From assembly GCA_033439795.1 (NCBI GenBank), contig JAUTDP010000005.1, forward strand, positions 3,067,001-3,131,000: a stretch of DNA of 64,000 nucleotides. The letters are read 5' to 3'. The position numbers and the translations under genes were made by a program. The notes under the pieces are model-generated. The model worked only from the letters and a program-made list of their open reading frames with translations. It had not been told where the DNA came from and did not search any database. Position 1 is the first letter of the stretch; each line of letters starts with the position of its first letter. Positions 55,573 to 64,000 of the stretch are shown here, piece by piece. The DNA is from Sordaria brevicollis. Lineage: Eukaryota > Ascomycota > Sordariomycetes > Sordariales > Sordariaceae.

Positions 55573-55866
55573 CTCAACACTATGAAATTATTACGACTCT
55601 AGCGGTTACGGCGCGCTTGTTAGACTTGCTAAGAATGCCATATAACATCAGGAAAACGGGATTTTACCAGCAAAAACGGCTGTAAGTTATATCAGCTGTC
55701 ATAGGTGGGTATACGTGTGAGTATAGGAGGGAGTGTGTATGGGCGTAGTTTTTCTCTGGGAAAAGCACCAGGACCACCATCCCCACCAGAATGACCAGAA
55801 GAACCCCTTTGAAGGTCGTCCAATACACGACCAAAAACCCCACTAAAACTCGAATCACCACCGGGC

Positions 55867-55874
55867 CTCCTAGG
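55867..55874. repeat. 8-bp target-site duplication, left copy
   Basis: CTCCTAGG, immediately before the left terminal inverted repeat; an identical copy lies at 56259-56266 on the other side of the element. Confidence 0.85.
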
Positions 55875-56258
55875 CAGCGCTGTCGATAAGTCAAGTATAG
55901 CGGGCAAGTATAAGTAAGTATAAGTAAGTAAGTAAGTAAGTAAGTAGGAGGTTACAGATTTACTTATAAGTAAGTATAACTCTTTACTTACTTGATTGTA
56001 CTTGACCTTTTCCTTGGTATGGTTCTAGCCTCGTTATCAATCGTTATCGGCCGTTATTATACCGTTATTAGCTACTGTTGTGCACCAAAACCTATTGTTA
56101 TCGAGCGTATTTTGCTGTTATTGTAACGTTATTAAGTCTTGGCAAGTATAGTCAAGTAAGTAAGTATAAGTAAGTATAAGTAAGTACGAGCGCTTACTTG
56201 ACCCACTCAAGTAAGTATGACCCCCTACTTGACTTGACTTGACTTATCGACAGCGCTG
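55875..56258. mobile_element. 384-bp MITE with terminal inverted repeats, probably hAT-like
   Basis: Perfect terminal inverted repeats of 22 bp; the first 20 are CAGCGCTGTCGATAAGTCAA. The right end is the exact reverse complement. Flanks are identical 8-bp direct repeats CTCCTAGG (55867-55874 and 56259-56266). Subterminal DNA is filled with AAGTAAGTA / TACTTACTT direct and inverted copies, and the core is AT-rich with TAATAACG/CGTTATTA motifs. There is no transposase frame. An 8-bp target duplication and CAG-beginning ends fit non-autonomous hAT elements, though the duplication does not match the usual hAT nTnnnnAn pattern at position 7, so P- or Merlin-type elements remain possible. Perfect ends and perfect target copies point to a recent insertion that escaped heavy RIP, as expected for a short element. 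Confidence 0.88.
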
Positions 56259-56266
56259 CTCCTAGG
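56259..56266. repeat. 8-bp target-site duplication, right copy
   Basis: CTCCTAGG, identical to the left copy at 55867-55874. Confidence 0.85.
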
Positions 56267-56999
56267 AGCAGTATAAGGAGGCGGATCCCCTTCTTCGCCG
56301 TAACCATCCATTGCTCTTCTGCGACTTCCACCCCTTCCATCCCCCGTGCCATTCCCACCCCCTGCATTTCCGTTCCCATTCCCACCTCTTGAATTCCCAC
56401 CATTTCCTTCTCCATTCTCTTCTCCGTTCCCATTCCCGTTCCCATCCCTATTCCCACCCCCTTCCCCATTATTACCATCCCCATTACCACCACCCCTAGA
56501 ACCATCCGAGGTATCATTCCCAAAAGCCCAATGATCACTCAATTCATAAGAAGGCGGAGTAACAGGCCACGGACCGGGGTGGCGAGTTCCGGGGTAAGGA
56601 GGGAGGGTGGAGCCGGTAGGAAAAGGGTAGGAGGAGGGTCTTGGGGGTCTTATGAGCCTTGCGAGCCTTGTGCTGAAGGGAGAGGTAGGGGGAGGGGGAG
56701 GGGGAGGGGGAAGGGGGATTCTGGGGGGAGGGGGGAGAGGGAATTCTAGGGGAGGGGAGTGGGGGGTGGGTGTGGGTGTTCTGGAGGGGGGGATGCCCCT
56801 GGATGGGGGAGGGAGAGGGGGAGTGGTGGAGGGGAAAGGGGGGGGTGAGGGGTGGGTGGTTGGATGGGCAGTGGAAGTTGAAAGGGGAGTGGAGGTGGAA
56901 GGGTGGGAAGTGGGATTAGGATAGGGATTGGGGTTGGGGTTGGAAGAGGAAGAAGAAGAGTTGTAAATTAGCCTCATCTCGCGGACGGATTGGATAAAG

Positions 57000-57052
57000 G
57001 CTTGTGTTAGGATTCCTCTTTCTCTTTCTCTTTCTCTTTCTCTTTCTGCTGG
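57000..57052. repeat. CTTTCT microsatellite inside the large repeat gene
   Basis: Five or so copies of the hexamer CTTTCT, coding for alternating Arg-Glu on the minus strand. Confidence 0.8.
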
Positions 57053-57675
57053 TCTTTCTCTCGACCTTTCTCCCCTTAGCCCTTGACCTTCCTGGCAATC
57101 CTGGCGCGAGCGTTCCCTGTGTGGTGCCGCTGGTGCGCTACTGTCCCTGTTCCTGACAGTGGTACCTGTGTCGTTATGACTTCTACTATCTTGACGTGTT
57201 GCCGTATTGGTGATGGTGTTACCACCGCCTCGACCACGACTTCCACCACCTTGACCACCACTACCTTGACCACGACTTCCACCGCCTTGACCACGACTCC
57301 AACTACCTTGACGTCCACCCCCTTGACGTCCACTTCCTATTGCAGCATTGACATTGTGATCGTTATCGTAAACAGTAAAATGATGGATATGATTCCTACT
57401 ACTCCTAGGACTATGACCCACGCTACCCGCCGTGTCAAAGCTCCAATTTGAGCGGTCGCTGCTGGGGCTATCAGGGCTATCACCTCCGGGGGTGTTACCA
57501 GGGGCAGGGGCAGGGGCAGGGGCATCTTGGGCTGCATGTCTGAGTCTGAGGAGTTCTGCTAACCCTTGTGTTTGTATTGGTGATGGTGATGGTGATGGTG
57601 ACGGTGATGATGGTATGGGTGATGGTACTGGTGTGGGTGTTCGTGGTGGTGATGGTGTTGACGTTCTCGATTCTG

Positions 57676-57790
57676 TTCTTGTTCTCGATCCAGTTCCAGT
57701 TCTCGATCCAGTTCTCGATCCAGTTCTCGATCCAGTTCTCGATCCAGTTCTCGATCCAGTTCTCGATCCAGTTCTCGATCCAGTTCCTGT
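57676..57790. repeat. 12-bp coding minisatellite (SRTG repeat)
   Basis: Seven near-identical consecutive 12-bp units, TCTCGATCCAGT on plus, encoding (SRTG) on minus, flanked by degenerate units and GTGTGT-type Gly-Thr repeats. Such arrays usually vary in length between strains. Confidence 0.9.
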
Positions 57791-59101
57791 CCCAGTCCCA
57801 CTTCCACGGCCAGTGCCAGTGCCAGTGCCAGTTCCTGTCCCAGTCCCAGTGCCACTGCATGTGGGTGTTCCTCTCCATATCTCCCGATCTGAAGCACGGT
57901 CTCCTTGACTGCCCCTAGAAGCCCCAGAGTTTGGCAATCCCTGGCTTACAGCCTGGTGCCCAGTCCCTCTTTGCCCTTCTTGCCGTCCCTGCCCTGCTTG
58001 CCGACCTTGTCCCTGCCCCGTGCCTCCTTCTGCCTGTGATGAAGACCCAGCCCTAGGCGAGCCAGCTCCAGTCCCAAATGGAGGAGACCCAGACGACCCA
58101 AAGAAGCTACTGCCCGAGCTACTCCCTGAGCCACTCCCCGACCCGGACCCAGGTCTCGACGCCGGACGTGGTGTTCCTGTTGGTCTTTGTGCTGTTACAG
58201 AGGTTACTACTCCTGTATTCCCACCTCCACCTCCACATCCCACTTCTAAAGGAGAGTCAGCATGATTCACCCCCGTAGCTACGGTGGTGGTAACGATGAT
58301 ACCACCGTTGTTTAAGCCGGGTGAAGTACCACTTGTGCCGCTTGTGCCGTTTGTGCCGCCTGTGCCGGTTGTGTTATAGGCAGAAACCCCAGAGTTCGAC
58401 TTAGACTTAGCAGGGGATGCTGCGGCGTTAGGGATAGGGGGAGAGGGAGTATGCTTAGAAGAAGAGCCGGAAGAACCCCTCGAACCGGAGGACCCGGAAG
58501 AGCCAGAGGAGAGAGGGATATAACCCACTTGGGAGGGTGTTGGTGAGTTGCTGTCATCAGAAGGGGAGTTTCCACTTGAGGAGGAGGGTGCACCGGAGGA
58601 GGGAGCAGGAGCTTTGCTGCATGTGGATGGGGATGAGGAGCTGGTGGATGAGGGAATTGGAGGGACTCTACGGGATGTGGATGGTGTTGGGGAGTTGACG
58701 GAAGAGGCAGGGACTCGGTTGGAGGTGGAGGGGGAATTGGTTGAGGAAGCGGGAACTCTTCCGGACTGAGATGGAGTAGGAGAGTTGGTTGAAGAAGCAT
58801 GTCTGCCAGATGTGGAGGGGGTGGGAGAGGTGATGGAGGAGGTACCTCTAGAGGTAGGGACTCTATTGAAGGAACCTCTAGATGGGGTTGGGGAGTTGGC
58901 AGAGGAGGTAGGCAATCTGCCGGATGTGGATGGGCTGGGGGAGTTAGCAGGGATACCTCTAGGGTTAGAGGGGGAGTTTCTATGGACAGAACGAGAAGGA
59001 GAAACAGAGTTAGAGGTAGACCCATGAGGAGTACGTCGTCGGACGGAGGAGGAGGATGGCGAAGAGGGAATTTGGCTCCCAGTAGACCTCAAGGAAGACA
59101 T

Positions 59102-59610
59102 CTCGCCGTCTATCTAGTCCTGTGACTTTTAAACGGAGGTGTGTGGGCGTTGGACGATTGGAGGGGGAGTAGAGTCATTGATAGTGTAGGCGTAGATTAC
59201 GGATTGAGAGCTGATGAGCCTGGGGTTCGATCATGCGCCTGGCTTTTTAAGCATCATCACTGGGAGTCAAGAAGAGGCAGAGGTATAGAAGATGGAGGAG
59301 TCATTGATGTGACTCAAATCAAGCAGTGTTTGGTATCATGGCCATGCTATGCTTCTGAAAACAAGACAAGAGAAAGCAAGCTTGGGGTATCTGTAACTCT
59401 CAAATCCATGACGCCGTCCATGCCCCATGCCTATACCATTTCCAGTTCACCTTCCTTCCTTATCCGCGATTCCTGTCCTGCTTCCAAGCTTCCAAGTGAC
59501 ACTCACAGTACGTGTAGCGGTCGGTCTCTCATTCCAAGTCGAAGTTGAAGTCATATCTTTCCCATGCTGAAAGCAGACGAAGAGATCTGTGTTGACCATA
59601 GACGGTAAGA
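59102..59610. other. intergenic, no gene seen
   Basis: Between the start of the large repeat gene and the 3' end of the next minus-strand gene. No gene supported. Confidence 0.45.
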
Positions 59611-60525
59611 TTAGAGTCCCTGGCTAGACCATTTGAGGCCCTCCATCATCTGTCCCGACTCAAGAACTCTGGCCGGCTGGTTGTAAACGGGGAGGTCGAC
59701 GGGGGCTCCGTAGCTTGCACCGCCGTTGTAGCTGGCACCTCCGTTGTAGCTCGTACCGCGGTTATTACCGCTGTTGCTGCTGTAGTTGTTATAGCCGCTG
59801 TAGCTGTTGAAGCCGTTGCCCCTGGCGTTGAAACCGGCACTATAGCCACCAAAAGCAGCACCGCCGCCACTGGGGGCGTCGTTGTTCTCATCGCCGGGTG
59901 CGTTCATGTTGTTGCGAGGCATTTCGGAAGAAGACTTCTTCTTCTTGTTCTTGCGCTTCTCAGCAGACTTCTCGCTCTTGCGCTTCTTGGAGGACTCCAT
60001 GTCCTTGGAAGACTTCTCCTTGCTCTTGCCTTTCTTCTTCTTCTTCTCGCAAGTCTCCTCCTTCTCATCGTCGGCGTCACTGGCGCCAGCGGTGTCAGAC
60101 GACTCGTCCTCACTATACCATGCAGGTCTATAGGCCTCATCAGGGTAGTCGTACAGCTCGTACTCCTCCTCCTCCTCGAACCATTCATCCACCAGCAGGA
60201 ACAGCCTCTCGAAGAAGACCGACGACTGCATGGCAAACAGCTCCTTGCTGAGCTTGCCGAAGAAGCACATGACCATGCGCCTGGTGTCGAGGTGGAGCTT
60301 GGTCTTGTAAAAACGCTCGATGGCGTTTTGGATGGCCAAGTCGCGACCCTCATGGTCCTCCGGGCCCTCCGGACCCTCCGGCAGGGCGGCGAGGAGGTCC
60401 GTATGGGCCTGGATGGCCTCCAGAAGGGGTTGCTTCTGGTGAGGGATGCGGCCGCTGCGGTAGAAGATGGTCAGGGCGAGGAAGGCATTTCTGCCGGGGT
60501 TCATGTTGTTGCCGATTACCTCCAT
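59611..60525 (-). CDS. Lys/Glu-rich protein with Gly/Asn/Tyr/Ser tail, 304 aa
   Basis: Single frame from ATG 60525 (MEVIGNNMNPGRNAFLALTI) to a stop at 59611. No family recognised. Residues 1-130 look folded and helical, with AIERFYKTKLHLDTRRMVMC and FFGKLSKELFAMQSSVFFER. An acidic stretch follows (EEEEEYELYDYPDEAY), then SEDESSDTAGASDADDEKEE and a very basic Lys/Ser region (about 165-205) that would act as a nuclear localisation signal. The C-terminal 90 residues are Gly/Asn/Ser/Tyr-rich (FGGYSAGFNARGNGFNSYSG and a repeated SYNGGA), a prion-like composition. The ATGGAG start is followed by GTAATC, so an upstream intron-exon structure is possible but not needed. A nuclear, possibly condensate-forming role is inferred. 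Confidence 0.7.
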   Translation of the reverse strand: MEVIGNNMNPGRNAFLALTIFYRSGRIPHQKQPLLEAIQAHTDLLAALPEGPEGPEDHEGRDLAIQNAIERFYKTKLHLDTRRMVMCFFGKLSKELFAMQSSVFFERLFLLVDEWFEEEEEYELYDYPDEAYRPAWYSEDESSDTAGASDADDEKEETCEKKKKKGKSKEKSSKDMESSKKRKSEKSAEKRKNKKKKSSSEMPRNNMNAPGDENNDAPSGGGAAFGGYSAGFNARGNGFNSYSGYNNYSSNSGNNRGTSYNGGASYNGGASYGAPVDLPVYNQPARVLESGQMMEGLKWSSQGL

Positions 60526-60900
60526 GTTGTTGAAGGTCTTGGGGCTGGTGGTGGGTAGGTGTTCTTGGAACTGTTGTTAGCGCTGGGAGCGGAGGAGGAA
60601 ATGAGATGGCTGCTACTAACCTTGTTGATGCTTGCGCGGGCGGGCTCGCAGATGGAGATTGGGGTTGAGGTGATGAGGATGGTAGTGGCGGGGGATGGCT
60701 TTGCGAGAGAGTTTGTGGGTTGTTGTGGTTGTTTTCTGAGCGTGGGGTGAGATTGGGAAGCGCGTTTGTGGAAGGAGGGTGAGTGAAGTAGGTGGGGGAG
60801 GCAAACGGATGGACTGATTGAGGCTGAGTGGCTCTGTTGGTTACTTGCCGCTAGGAAATGTGTGGCTAGGTTCAGGTAGTTTTGCACCTGTATACCAATA
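60526..60900. other. upstream region of the 304-aa gene
   Basis: Promoter and leader of the minus-strand gene starting at 60525. A CTAAC-type branch and an acceptor-like sequence on the minus strand suggest a possible leader intron; not resolved. Confidence 0.35.
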
Positions 60901-61500
60901 CTTAGCCACATTTATTTTACTTCGTAGTATTCCCTCCCAAGAATTATTATTTTATCTAAAGTATTACTTCAGCCTGATCTAATTCAGAGCTCGATTAAAA
61001 GACCTTTTGGGGGCCTGATATGACCTATTGGGATCTCAGGAAAGCCTTCTGGGAGCCAAATAAAGCCTTTTGGGAAGTTATCTTAAATCAAGGATGTTTA
61101 GAATCATTTTACTATGCTCTGGTAATTTCTTAATTATTTTTTAATAATTGAACCATCGGCTAGAGAGTTTTTTTTACTCTGATTTGAAGATGTTAATAAA
61201 AAAAGAAATTTAGTAGGTGGTCCTCCCAGTATCTCTCTAATTAAACGTTTTAAATAAGAATAAGAAACAAGGAAGAATGGGTCTTTTCCCTAGTTGTAAG
61301 CTAAAAAATGAATTTTTAGGTAAGAATTAAAAAGCTAAAACAAACTGAGAAATAATCACTTTATTATAGAAAAAACGTTCTTAAACTTCTTTTTTTCTAA
61401 CATTACTACTTCGTAGCACTTTATTAGCTATAAAACATAACCGAAGTATCTTAAAAAGTTACCTATTGTAGTAGTTGTGGCACAGGCGTAAGGCTATAGC
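60901..61500. repeat. AT-rich block, RIP-like relic
   Basis: Sharp change to AT-rich sequence, with TA-rich stretches and no open frames, between GC-balanced flanks. It contains related short motifs (CCTTTTGGG and GGGAGCC/GGGGGCC near 61000-61075). The composition is what repeat-induced point mutation leaves in duplicated DNA in this fungal group. No transposon ends or coding remnant could be recognised. Confidence 0.55.
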
Positions 61501-62297
61501 GGTTAGCTAACTGGGCAAAAAGTGATGTGAAGGGTGCGGTCAAGTGGAGGTTGTGGGGGTAGGATGAGGTGGCTTGGGCGATGAAGTGCAGCCACTCGTG
61601 GTTTTCTTAAGTGCTTCTAGCGAAAATGAGTGCAAAGGCAACATAATGGGCATTTCATGTCAAATCTCATAGCAGTATCACGCTATTAGTCACCTAAGGC
61701 AAGAGTCAATGTTCAGCAATTTGTGGAGGGGTTGACTTGTCCCTTCCATTCTAAACTCCGCGTGACGTGCATCATGCATCTGTCTGGTACCTGCCCTCCT
61801 GCTGCAGTAACTCCAATTGACCTCCAAATCGAACCTTCCCTTCTTATCGATACAACTAAGGTGCCTTCCATTCCCTTCCATAAGTCCTTCCTTTTCGCAA
61901 ACTCTCTCTCTTCCCATCCGTGTTCCGCAGACCCTACTTCATTGCCCAGTTTCAACCTAGCATCCGCTCCTCTCGTATTCCCACAGGCAATTTCTACCGA
62001 GCCTCAACGCCACAAAGGTCATGCAATTCTCCTCCCAACAACACCATCACCAACTCATCGGCACTAAGAGCCTCTCTCGTTCTCCCGGCTCCATCGACCA
62101 CATACCGTGCAGGACCGCAATAGACACGCGCCTTACTCCATTCCTACGGAACCTTCGTCATTCCAACACGAGAAAACGAGCACTGAGACACCATCGCCTA
62201 GATCACACTCCTCGAGATGTAGCGCCATGTTAAGCTTCACAAAACCGAGCGACGAATAAACGAGAACACACAAGGCGGGATACAATGAATTTCTTGA
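61501..62297. other. intergenic, no gene seen
   Basis: 3' flank of the gene at 62.3-63.6 kb. Short frames only. Confidence 0.4.
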
Positions 62298-62963
62298 TCA
62301 AACAATAAAGCTCCATTTATACCCCGAGACTCTACGACGGCCGAGATCCACATACTTCGAGCAGGGTACGGCGACAGGAGGCATCGAGTGCCTGGGAACA
62401 GGCGGCGCCCGCATCTCCCGCCTCAACCCCACGCGCGGCCTCATTCCGGGACGGTGGGAAGCGCTGATGCTGCGAATCTTGACGGCCTTTGCGCGGCGGA
62501 GGACGTCGGTATCTGCGACAGAGCTTCCGACAACCAGCGCTTGCGAGGAAGATTCCTCGGGGATGGGGCGCAATCTGTGGTATCGGTGCTTGCTGAGTAC
62601 CTGCAGCTTTCCCGACTTGGAGAGATTGCGGGTGTTTGGATACGACAAAGGACGCCTGGTCAACTCCTTTTGAGGGGTAGGAGGAGGCTGTGGGTTGGCG
62701 GAATGGTCAGGCTTGCGGATATGGTTGATGGTGGTTACCATGCCGGCTATGCTCTTGCGGTTGATGGAACTGATCACTGGGTCGAGCTCGCTCTTCGTGT
62801 TCACGGCATGGATCATGGACCTGACCCGGCCCTTTGCGGCAAAGAGGTCGCGTCGAACTTTGGTCACCGAATGCGAGAGTGGGCATGGTTTGGCAGTGGA
62901 AGGGGTTGGGCGGGTTACGGCTGGCTTGGGATCATGCGGTTGCGTTGGACGGGCAATCGACAC
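62298..62963 (-). CDS. C-terminal part of an unresolved gene (second frame)
   Basis: Open frame without an ATG at its beginning, ending at a stop at 62298. It reads basic sequence such as STAKPCPLSHSVTKVRRDLF, AAKGRVRSMIHAVNTKSELD, ISSINRKSIAGMVTTINHIR and a Pro-rich segment. The C-terminal part is LRREMRAPPVPRHSMPPVAV followed by CSKYVDLGRRRVSG, which looks like a genuine conserved tail. It overlaps the frame of the upstream piece (62932-63591) by about 30 nt, so the two are probably one gene joined by an intron or separated by a frameshift. I could not place a convincing splice pair. Confidence 0.5.
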   Translation of the reverse strand: MSIARPTQPHDPKPAVTRPTPSTAKPCPLSHSVTKVRRDLFAAKGRVRSMIHAVNTKSELDPVISSINRKSIAGMVTTINHIRKPDHSANPQPPPTPQKELTRRPLSYPNTRNLSKSGKLQVLSKHRYHRLRPIPEESSSQALVVGSSVADTDVLRRAKAVKIRSISASHRPGMRPRVGLRREMRAPPVPRHSMPPVAVPCSKYVDLGRRRVSGYKWSFIV

Positions 62964-63591
62964 TGATGGCTCGGAGCTCCGTTGAGCCCGCCGTGGTGGT
63001 GATAGCCGAGTTGCAATGCTGGCTTGGCTTCTTTACGGTCTCGAGCATGGTACTGATTTGGGTTTGTGCGACCTGGTACTCTTCACAAATCTGGCGACAT
63101 TCCTTGATCATCTCCTTGATTCCACCCTTATACGAGCTACACTCTCTTGGGAGTCCCAAAGCCTCCACAGACACGGCCTCGACATCCTTTACTTTGCGGT
63201 TGCTTTGAGTCTGTTGGGCATCGAGTTCCTTGAGATCAACCATCAGTATCTGAGGATTCTGGAACTGGGCTACTCGGCTTTCACTTGCTGGCAGGGATCT
63301 TTGGACCGTTCCGCTCTCACGGCTTTGTTGCTTCTCGGACATGACGTCTTTTTGCGCTTTGTCTTTGTTGCGGCTTCTAGTCTTGCGACAGTGGCTGCAG
63401 AAGGCAAGTTCGAGGGCATTGACGTATTGAGGCTGCTCTCCGCAAGCGAAGCGGCTCGGGTTCTCTACCTCGCCTCTCGAGCTACCGTCTGAAGGGTTGG
63501 CTTGGGTCTTGATGGGAGCCGGACTGCAGACGAATCGACGGAATTCGGTATGCCCGCAGGCCTTGTACTGCTTTGTTCGGTAAAAACACAT
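62932..63591 (-). CDS. fungal protein with N-terminal MCFY...CGH motif
   Basis: ATG 63591 to TGA at 62932, 219 aa if read alone. The start MCFYRTKQYKACGHTEFRRF with further Cys (CSPAP, CSHC) is a form common in uncharacterised filamentous-fungal proteins, where Cys/His pairs may bind zinc. The middle is charged; a helix (KGGIKEMIKECRQICEEYQV, AQTQISTMLETVKK) probably forms a coiled coil. The last residues lie in overlap with the other frame. Function unknown. No other feature is visible from 63592 to the window end at 64000. Confidence 0.55.
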   Translation of the reverse strand: MCFYRTKQYKACGHTEFRRFVCSPAPIKTQANPSDGSSRGEVENPSRFACGEQPQYVNALELAFCSHCRKTRSRNKDKAQKDVMSEKQQSRESGTVQRSLPASESRVAQFQNPQILMVDLKELDAQQTQSNRKVKDVEAVSVEALGLPRECSSYKGGIKEMIKECRQICEEYQVAQTQISTMLETVKKPSQHCNSAITTTAGSTELRAISVDCPSNATA

Positions 63592-64000
63592 CTCGGCCAG
63601 GATACGCGGCGGTCAATTGCTACTATTCGGTTGCGGAAGATGCGGTTAGCACTGGCCATATCCGACAAATGGTTGGGCATGACTTACACAAAGAGATGTG
63701 GACAAATTGGCTCTGATCAGGAGTTGTGTTGATGATAAAGAGGAGAAGAGGGACAAGCATATCCGGAGCTCGGTGGAAGACATATAAGCTGGTCTAGGTT
63801 GACTGTCGCCAGGCGGTTGCCATGCGCCATCAACGGTGGTAAACATCTACATGGTTGCCGGCGTTACGGTGTTGTAGGTGTTCTGGTCGATGAACAGCAT
63901 CACTGTTAACCACATGGTCCATCAGCCGGCATCAACATAGCAACGGAATGTGGCCGTGATATATATACTACGACCAAAACGAAGTCAATGTTCAATGAAC
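63592..64000. other. window end, upstream of the MCFY gene
   Basis: Promoter side of the minus-strand gene starting at 63591. No other gene seen before the window ends. Confidence 0.4.

Larger units (their letters stand above)
55692..59101 (-). pseudogene. large Ser/Gly/Pro repeat protein gene interrupted by a MITE
   Basis: The present frame runs from ATG 59101 to a TAG at 56225-56227, 958 aa. The last 11 residues and the stop come from the MITE at 55875-56258. Beyond the element, minus-strand frame 55866-55692 continues in the phase expected if the 392 bp (element plus one target-site copy) were absent, giving 1,005 aa ending TRIPTYDS. The protein is nearly all low complexity: Ser/Pro/Thr repeats at the N terminus, Gly/Ser/Thr blocks, the tetrapeptide SRTG repeated about seven times, Arg/Gly/Gln boxes, Pro runs and Gly/Asn/Glu near the end. 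No signal peptide, membrane span or domain is recognised. A 958-aa truncated product could still be made. An alternative is that the frame is fortuitous in GC-rich repeats, but restoration of phase across the insertion argues for real coding. Confidence 0.6.

Noticed and set aside
55905..55950. Regular AAGTAAGTAAGT array, considered as a CRISPR-like or telomere-like repeat
   Set aside because: It is the subterminal repeat of the MITE; no spacers and wrong context.
57495..57878. Frame rich in Trp/Asn/Asp (WIEN repeats) on the minus strand
   Set aside because: It is the shadow of the SRTG-encoding minisatellite in another frame.

Overview
This window is chromosomal DNA of a filamentous ascomycete, most likely a Sordariaceae species (Neurospora/Sordaria group). 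The genes carry short introns with GTRNGT donors, CTAAC/CTGAC branch sites and YAG acceptors. Recognisable genes are the nudE homolog (ro-11 type), a parvulin with a Gln-rich linker (ssp1 type), the set-9 H4K20 methyltransferase, RNA polymerase II subunit RPB9 and mitochondrial ribosomal protein uL14m. One stretch is AT-rich in the way that repeat-induced point mutation (RIP) leaves DNA. Species identity is inferred from gene content and style, not from a database match.

Layout. 0.5-1.4 kb: a Ser/Gly/Tyr repeat protein. 2.9-5.2 kb: nudE homolog (minus). 8.9-9.8 kb: Nudix hydrolase (minus) with an apparent 1-nt frameshift. 10.5-11.0 kb: a doubtful spliced remnant. 12.2-13.4 kb: acidic protein with two SUMO-interaction-like motifs (minus). 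15.1-17.3 kb: low-complexity protein with a duplicated aromatic motif. 18.6-20.1 kb: a partial exon and a small two-exon gene (minus). 21.0-23.4 kb: five-exon coiled-coil gene resembling augmin subunit HAUS3 (minus). 23.4-31.2 kb: no convincing gene. 31.2-33.4 kb: fused LrgA-LrgB membrane protein. 35.0-36.2 kb: ssp1/PIN1 (minus). 38.5-39.8 kb: rpb9. 41.0-42.0 kb: uL14m (minus). 44.3-46.8 kb: set-9. 48.2-49.2 kb: BTB protein (minus). 50.1 kb: tRNA-Asn. 51.8-52.7 kb: NAD-dependent epimerase (minus). 53.2-55.4 kb: broken and unknown coding fragments. 55.7-59.1 kb: a very repetitive Ser/Gly/Pro gene (minus) interrupted by a 384-bp MITE with an 8-bp target duplication. 59.6-60.5 kb: Lys/Glu-rich protein with a prion-like tail (minus). 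60.9-61.5 kb: AT-rich DNA. 62.3-63.6 kb: a gene in two overlapping frames (minus).

Most genes are independent housekeeping units. Two concern microtubules (nudE and the HAUS3-like gene), and three concern RNA polymerase II or chromatin (rpb9, set-9 and possibly ssp1). There is no secondary-metabolite or other functional cluster.

The most striking observation is at rpb9. The large first intron begins with an in-frame reading frame of about 150 codons with strong coding character, so unspliced transcript would encode a second protein: the RPB9 N-terminal zinc ribbon joined to a novel Cys/acidic domain. The second is the MITE insertion: removing it with one target-site copy restores a continuous reading frame of about 1,005 codons.
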